A stretch of DNA of 64,000 bases from Ptychodera flava (taxonomy: Eukaryota > Hemichordata > Enteropneusta > Ptychoderidae), in assembly GCF_041260155.1 (NCBI RefSeq), contig NC_091947.1, forward strand, positions 29,678,528-29,742,527, written 5' to 3'. A program made the position numbers and the translations under genes. The first letter of the stretch is position 1; each line of letters opens with the position of its first letter. Below are positions 61,901 through 64,000 of this stretch, one piece after another. The notes below the pieces were generated by a model. That model was not told the DNA's origin. It ran no database searches and saw only the letters and a program-made list of their open reading frames with translations.

Positions 61901-63132
61901 TGTCAGCATTTGATAGTGAAGTTTACCTTGTTAGGTGAAGTTAGTCCTTCTTGAGCAAGATAGTGGTGTCTATTCTTAAGTAGTGATGATAACAGAGGGG
62001 AAGGTGGTGCAGAAGTTTTAGTGAAGGTGTTGCTACACGTTACCTCTTTGTTATTCTGAGACGTCTCAGAAGCCGCAGTTTCTGAAGAAGGAATCTGCTG
62101 ATAAAATTGGACATGTTTGCAGTTAGCATGTGTACTGTCGACTTTCTGTTTATATATACCTTCTCTTTAAATACTGGTACACTTAGATATTTCCATTTGA
62201 CGTTCTGAATACAGAAATATTTGAAAATTTAATACAACCACATAATGGCAGCAGTTTTCTCGCCAGCAACTTCATACCATTCCGCTATGTTGTTCCTCAT
62301 ACACTTGACATTTATGATATAAAGCATTATAGTATGATCAAGTTTGCAGTAGACTTTGAATTTTACCTGTCTGACCAAGTATTTACGTGTGCATGTTTTG
62401 GGACACACCATTTTTTGGGGGTAAGGGGAGGGATTACCTCTGTGGGGGTATCAGCACCACTGTCACTTTCCGTTTTGTCTTCTGTTCCAGACCCTGATCC
62501 TGACTGCTGTGAAGACTGCTTGGCTTGGAACAACCGGAGATTCTGTAGTTTCTTCTTAGACTTATTCAACGGTTGTGCTATTGGTTTTCCTGGAGGTTTA
62601 GCTACAAGGGTAGAAACACGGTGAAAGGCATTTGCTTGCTACGATGGATCAATTCTCTTCCCTTTCCCTTACATGGTAGTAGCTTCCTAAAAAATTCTGT
62701 TTCCATTTCCTTTCAATTCAATGAATTGACAGTCTACTAGTTGCTCCTACATGAATATACAGCTGTATATGCACACTTTACCACATACTTCCACTGACAT
62801 TACGTAATATTGGTTAATACTCACAGATACAGACTTTGGCCAAATGTACCTTTTCAAGATACATACGAATACAATGTTTTCTTCTGATACTATAAACTTA
62901 TGACAACTCAATGGCAGATATTCAATCCATTTCTAGTTTCACAACATGTCAGAAAAACCCAGCCTAGGAAAGGCATGCTGACTAGAACAAGGAAGGCGTT
63001 ACAAGAGCTGACTGGCACATGGTGTGAAAGTGAACACCTGGATGTAACCATAACTTACCAGCACTAGCCGCTGCCTTGGCTTCACTAGCCTGTCTCATGG
63101 CCTCTGCTGCCTCTGCTGATGCCTTCTTCTCT
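49825..63132 (-). CDS. Brd8: BRD8 bromodomain protein, 3' part, 13 exons
   Basis: In transcript order the exons are 63132-63059, 62601-62438, 62097-62044, 61974-61927, 60623-60500, 59987-59761, 55051-54890, 53378-53160, 52686-52475, 52158-52075, 51728-51482, 50871-50767 and 49911-49825. They total 1,807 nt, about 601 codons plus stop, all in phase. BRD8 is a nuclear subunit of the TIP60/NuA4 histone acetyltransferase complex. Diagnostic parts are an Ala/Glu/Lys-rich helical segment, the conserved APTLSKLL motif, long acidic Ser-rich linkers, then QAQKAWKKSIMMVWRAAASH and a bromodomain with VTDDLAPGYHSIV, PMDLSTIKKN and MYNSSDHDVYHMA, including the acetyl-lysine-contacting Asn of YNSS. A basic tail (GRRRKL, KKRRTR) ends the protein. 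The N terminus lies beyond position 64000. Identity is secure; some small linker exons are less sure. Confidence 0.93.
50767..50871 (-). CDS. Brd8: BRD8 exon after the bromodomain
   Basis: Acceptor TTCCGACAG, donor GTGAGT. Encodes VFLTTQLMVQQSESKESKVL and RIRETPTRRQDSSDK, matching the FLATQLIMQTSES and RKQDASEK segments of the vertebrate protein. Confidence 0.94.
51482..51728 (-). CDS. Brd8: BRD8 exon, bromodomain core
   Basis: Acceptor CACCTTTCAG, donor GTCAGA. Encodes YANVFLHPVTDDLAPGYHSI through MEHIQ, most of the four-helix fold, including the ZA-loop LAPGYHSIVYRPMD and the Asn of MYNSSD. Confidence 0.96.
52075..52158 (-). CDS. Brd8: BRD8 exon, bromodomain helix Z
   Basis: Acceptor GTTTTCTTTCAG; donor GTATGT after CCATAA. 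Encodes SDDPEAIQAQKAWKKSIMMV and WRAAASH, joining to K-YANVFL of the next exon through a split Lys codon. Confidence 0.94.
52475..52686 (-). CDS. Brd8: BRD8 exon, acidic, before the bromodomain
   Basis: Acceptor ATCACTTCCAG, donor GTAAGT. Encodes DEDGEGEMSEKLTRKDGTSD onwards and ends with ESIPGSPASLSQ, which matches the SIPSSPAS segment just before the bromodomain of vertebrate BRD8. Confidence 0.92.
52687..53159 (-). other. BRD8 intron
   Basis: 473 bp, GT-AG, nothing recognised. Confidence 0.75.
53160..53378 (-). CDS. Brd8: BRD8 exon, Ser/Glu-rich then basic
   Basis: Acceptor CACATTGTAG, donor GTTTGT. Encodes SSEKEETLSAETKPVSSLSV onwards and ends with the basic stretch SARVRNREKQ. 219 nt, phase 0 both ends. 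Confidence 0.85.
53379..54889 (-). other. BRD8 intron, 1.5 kb
   Basis: No repeat recognised. A possible 12-nt in-frame microexon at about 54424-54435 is discussed in the findings. Confidence 0.7.
54890..55051 (-). CDS. Brd8: BRD8 exon, acidic linker
   Basis: Acceptor CCCCAACACAG, donor GTATCA. Encodes EQTSPRTDIEVTEPLETESV onwards, ending EKEIDVQ. 162 nt, phase 0 at both ends. A MITE lies only 58 bp upstream of its acceptor. Confidence 0.85.
55113..55196. mobile_element. Tiny TTAA/CCCTTT MITE, 84 bp
   Basis: Perfect inverted ends CCCTTTCACC...GGTGAAAGGG flanked on both sides by TTAA (55109-55112, 55197-55200). This is the classic look of a piggyBac-derived MITE. It lies in the BRD8 intron just upstream of the exon at 54890-55051. 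Confidence 0.8.
55555..59215 (-). mobile_element. L2/CR1-type LINE, near full length, defective
   Basis: A 3.65-kb non-LTR retrotransposon in the same orientation as BRD8, inside its intron. From the 5' end it has a GC-richer leader (from about 59215), a short ORF (58964-58665), an AP endonuclease (58671-57770), reverse transcriptase in several frames (57713-55800), and a 3' UTR ending in an AAT-repeat tail at about 55577-55557. The tail and the missing LTRs fit L2/CR1-group elements. The 5' boundary is approximate and no target-site duplication was identified. Confidence 0.85.
55800..58964 (-). pseudogene. LINE ORF2 remnant: endonuclease plus reverse transcriptase
   Basis: The endonuclease shows NARSITSK, TETWL, GDFNIHFD, HTLDLLI and the catalytic SDHG. 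The reverse transcriptase shows KNYRPVSNLSFLSKILERIV, QSAYRANHSTETAL and LDLSAA. One base is then missing near 56910: the expected FDTIDHEVLLHRL continues in a neighbouring frame, and PQGSVLGPILF lies in a further frame segment. From 56648 the frame is open again with YADDTQIYV, LDYCNSLLYG, HWLPIEARIIFKVLLLTFK and a complete C terminus ending at 55800. A further frame change separates endonuclease and RT near 57740. The copy cannot make one intact protein, but damage is limited to a few indels, so it is fairly young. Confidence 0.85.
59216..59760 (-). other. BRD8 intron between the LINE and the APTLSKLL exon
   Basis: 545 bp with no exon or repeat recognised. Confidence 0.65.
59761..59987 (-). 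CDS. Brd8: BRD8 exon with conserved APTLSKLL motif
   Basis: Acceptor CTGCCTAG, donor GTAAGT. Encodes APTLSKLLNSPKTISCSSIP at its start, matching the APTLSRLL segment of vertebrate BRD8, then a Thr/Pro-rich and acidic stretch ending EDSVKII. Confidence 0.9.
59988..60499 (-). other. BRD8 intron
   Basis: 512 bp, nothing recognised. Confidence 0.7.
60500..60623 (-). CDS. Brd8: BRD8 exon, Thr-rich linker
   Basis: Acceptor CAAACTTCACAG, donor GTATTG. Encodes ETTTQLDFNTSTATLSPTTT followed by more Thr/Pro/Ser and ending KQSLAG across the splice. Confidence 0.8.
60624..61926 (-). other. BRD8 intron, 1.3 kb
   Basis: AT-rich, no repeat or exon recognised. Confidence 0.65.
61927..61974 (-). CDS. Brd8: BRD8 small exon, 48 nt (probable)
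   Basis: Acceptor ...ATCACTACTTAAG, donor GTAAAC. Encodes NRHHYLAQEGLTSPNK in phase 0. Inclusion keeps the frame and so does skipping, so it may be alternatively spliced. Confidence 0.5.
62044..62097 (-). CDS. Brd8: BRD8 small exon, 54 nt
   Basis: Encodes QIPSSETAASETSQNNKE in phase 0, donor GTAACG. The acceptor is a tandem CAGCAG, so a 3-nt shorter version is possible. Confidence 0.65.
62438..62601 (-). CDS. Brd8: BRD8 exon, basic then acidic linker
   Basis: Donor GTAATC. Encodes KPPGKPIAQPLNKSKKKLQN onwards, then a Ser/Gly/Asp-rich run ending ADTPTE. Confidence 0.8.
62602..63058 (-). other. BRD8 intron
   Basis: 457 bp, GT-AG, nothing recognised. Confidence 0.75.
63059..63132 (-). CDS. 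Brd8: BRD8 exon (first in window), helical segment
   Basis: Acceptor TTTTCTGACAG, donor GTAAGT. Encodes EKKASAEAAEAMRQASEAK plus AAASA, an Ala-rich helix comparable to the region before the linker in other BRD8 proteins. Both end codons are split, so the gene continues upstream. Confidence 0.8.
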
Positions 63133-64000
63133 CTGTCAGAAAAAACCCAGGATAATACTTCAATGGAGTTTAAATTAAAGCCAGAGCAAATATAATTTTC
63201 CTGTTAATTGCAGAAATGTCACATTTCACTGTTATAAATACATCTGTGTAACCAAGGATAAATAACTTTCTTTATTTAAGGATTAGAGACAAAAGGAAAG
63301 GAAAGATTTTGTAATACATTGAAAACTGTGAATTATGCCTTTCAATCTGAAGCTTGTTAGTAAAGGCTCACTTACTGTGAAATTGGAGCTCTCTGCACTG
63401 TGCTCCATGACCAAGATGGCGAATTAGCAAATGGAGTAGATGACTTAACTTCAGAAATAGAGAGGCTAAAATCAGGATATTCACTGAGGTTAGGCTACAT
63501 GAGTAAATAGACTGGAAAGAATGGCAGACATTTTGCTGCCTCTTTATCTCCATGACTACCTTACTATTACATACTAAGAGGACCTGTCTATGTCAGATAT
63601 ACCTCCATATTCTGACCTTTAATACTCTGACACTTGGTAGAATCATAGTGCAATGACCTTAAAACACAAAATATGAATTACATGTAGGTTCATCAGTCTT
63701 TTCATGGTTATGTGTATTGTGGACAGCACTGACTTTACCACTTCATTCTGCTGACTGTTAAAAAGGATTCATCGTGCAAAACAACAAACAAGTGAAAATC
63801 TATTAAAGAAACAGATTTGGTGATGAACAGCGAGCAACTGGACTCTCTAGCTACAATCATGATCGAGAGTCCAGAGACAGGAAAATTCAACTTTACTAGG
63901 GTACTCTTACACTGGCAGAGCAAAAGTCTCAGAGAATTTTCTCAAAAAAGAGACTGATTACAAGTCAATATGCAACTGGTACACTATATATGACGTACCA
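63133..64000 (-). other. BRD8 upstream intron, runs to window edge
   Basis: No convincing exon. A GTACGT-type donor could lie at 63998 with its exon beyond the window; a donor-like GTAAGT near 63374 has no recognisable BRD8 sequence before it. Confidence 0.45.

Noticed and set aside
63368..63430. BRD8 exon ending at a GTAAGT-like donor near 63374
   Set aside because: The upstream sequence (ILVMEHSAESSNF) does not resemble BRD8 and the needed phase cannot be confirmed.

Overview
This is a eukaryotic, animal nuclear window: three spliced genes with GT-AG introns, long AT-leaning intergenic and intronic DNA, microsatellites, short inverted-repeat transposons and a LINE. The proteins are animal families (an Nkx6 homeodomain, an SRSF10-type SR protein, a BRD8 bromodomain protein) that differ clearly from the vertebrate versions. 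I infer a marine invertebrate, most likely an invertebrate deuterostome such as a hemichordate, cephalochordate or echinoderm. The phylum cannot be fixed from the sequence alone.

Layout. 1-2450: upstream DNA of Nkx6, with a dense CCAAT-box cluster at 1923-1998. 2451-5451 (+): a complete three-exon Nkx6 gene, 275 aa, whose homeodomain is split by intron 2. 5452-36854: about 31 kb in which I find no gene. It carries microsatellites, two SINE-like copies, several inverted-repeat elements, a 25-bp minisatellite and a nested pair of DNA transposons (33166-35457). I infer it is the cis-regulatory landscape of Nkx6. 36855-44406 (+): a seven-exon SRSF10-like gene, 193 aa, one RRM plus an RS tail. Its intron 2 holds a striking strand-biased CAAG array with a possible poison exon, and its intron 4 appears to use a GC donor. 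44407-49824: convergent intergenic space with a TTA-flanked MITE. 49825-63132 (-): the 3' part of BRD8 (13 exons recognised, about 601 residues, 5' end outside the window), with the bromodomain near the C terminus. One 4.7 kb BRD8 intron contains a near-full-length but frameshifted L2/CR1-type LINE and a tiny TTAA/CCCTTT-type MITE.

The three genes do not form a functional pathway. Nkx6 is a developmental transcription factor, SRSF10 a splicing regulator, and BRD8 a subunit of the TIP60/NuA4 acetyltransferase complex. SRSF10 and BRD8 converge tail to tail. Exon borders were set by hand from splice consensus, reading-frame continuity and known family sequence. All coding exons of a gene join in phase without a stop.
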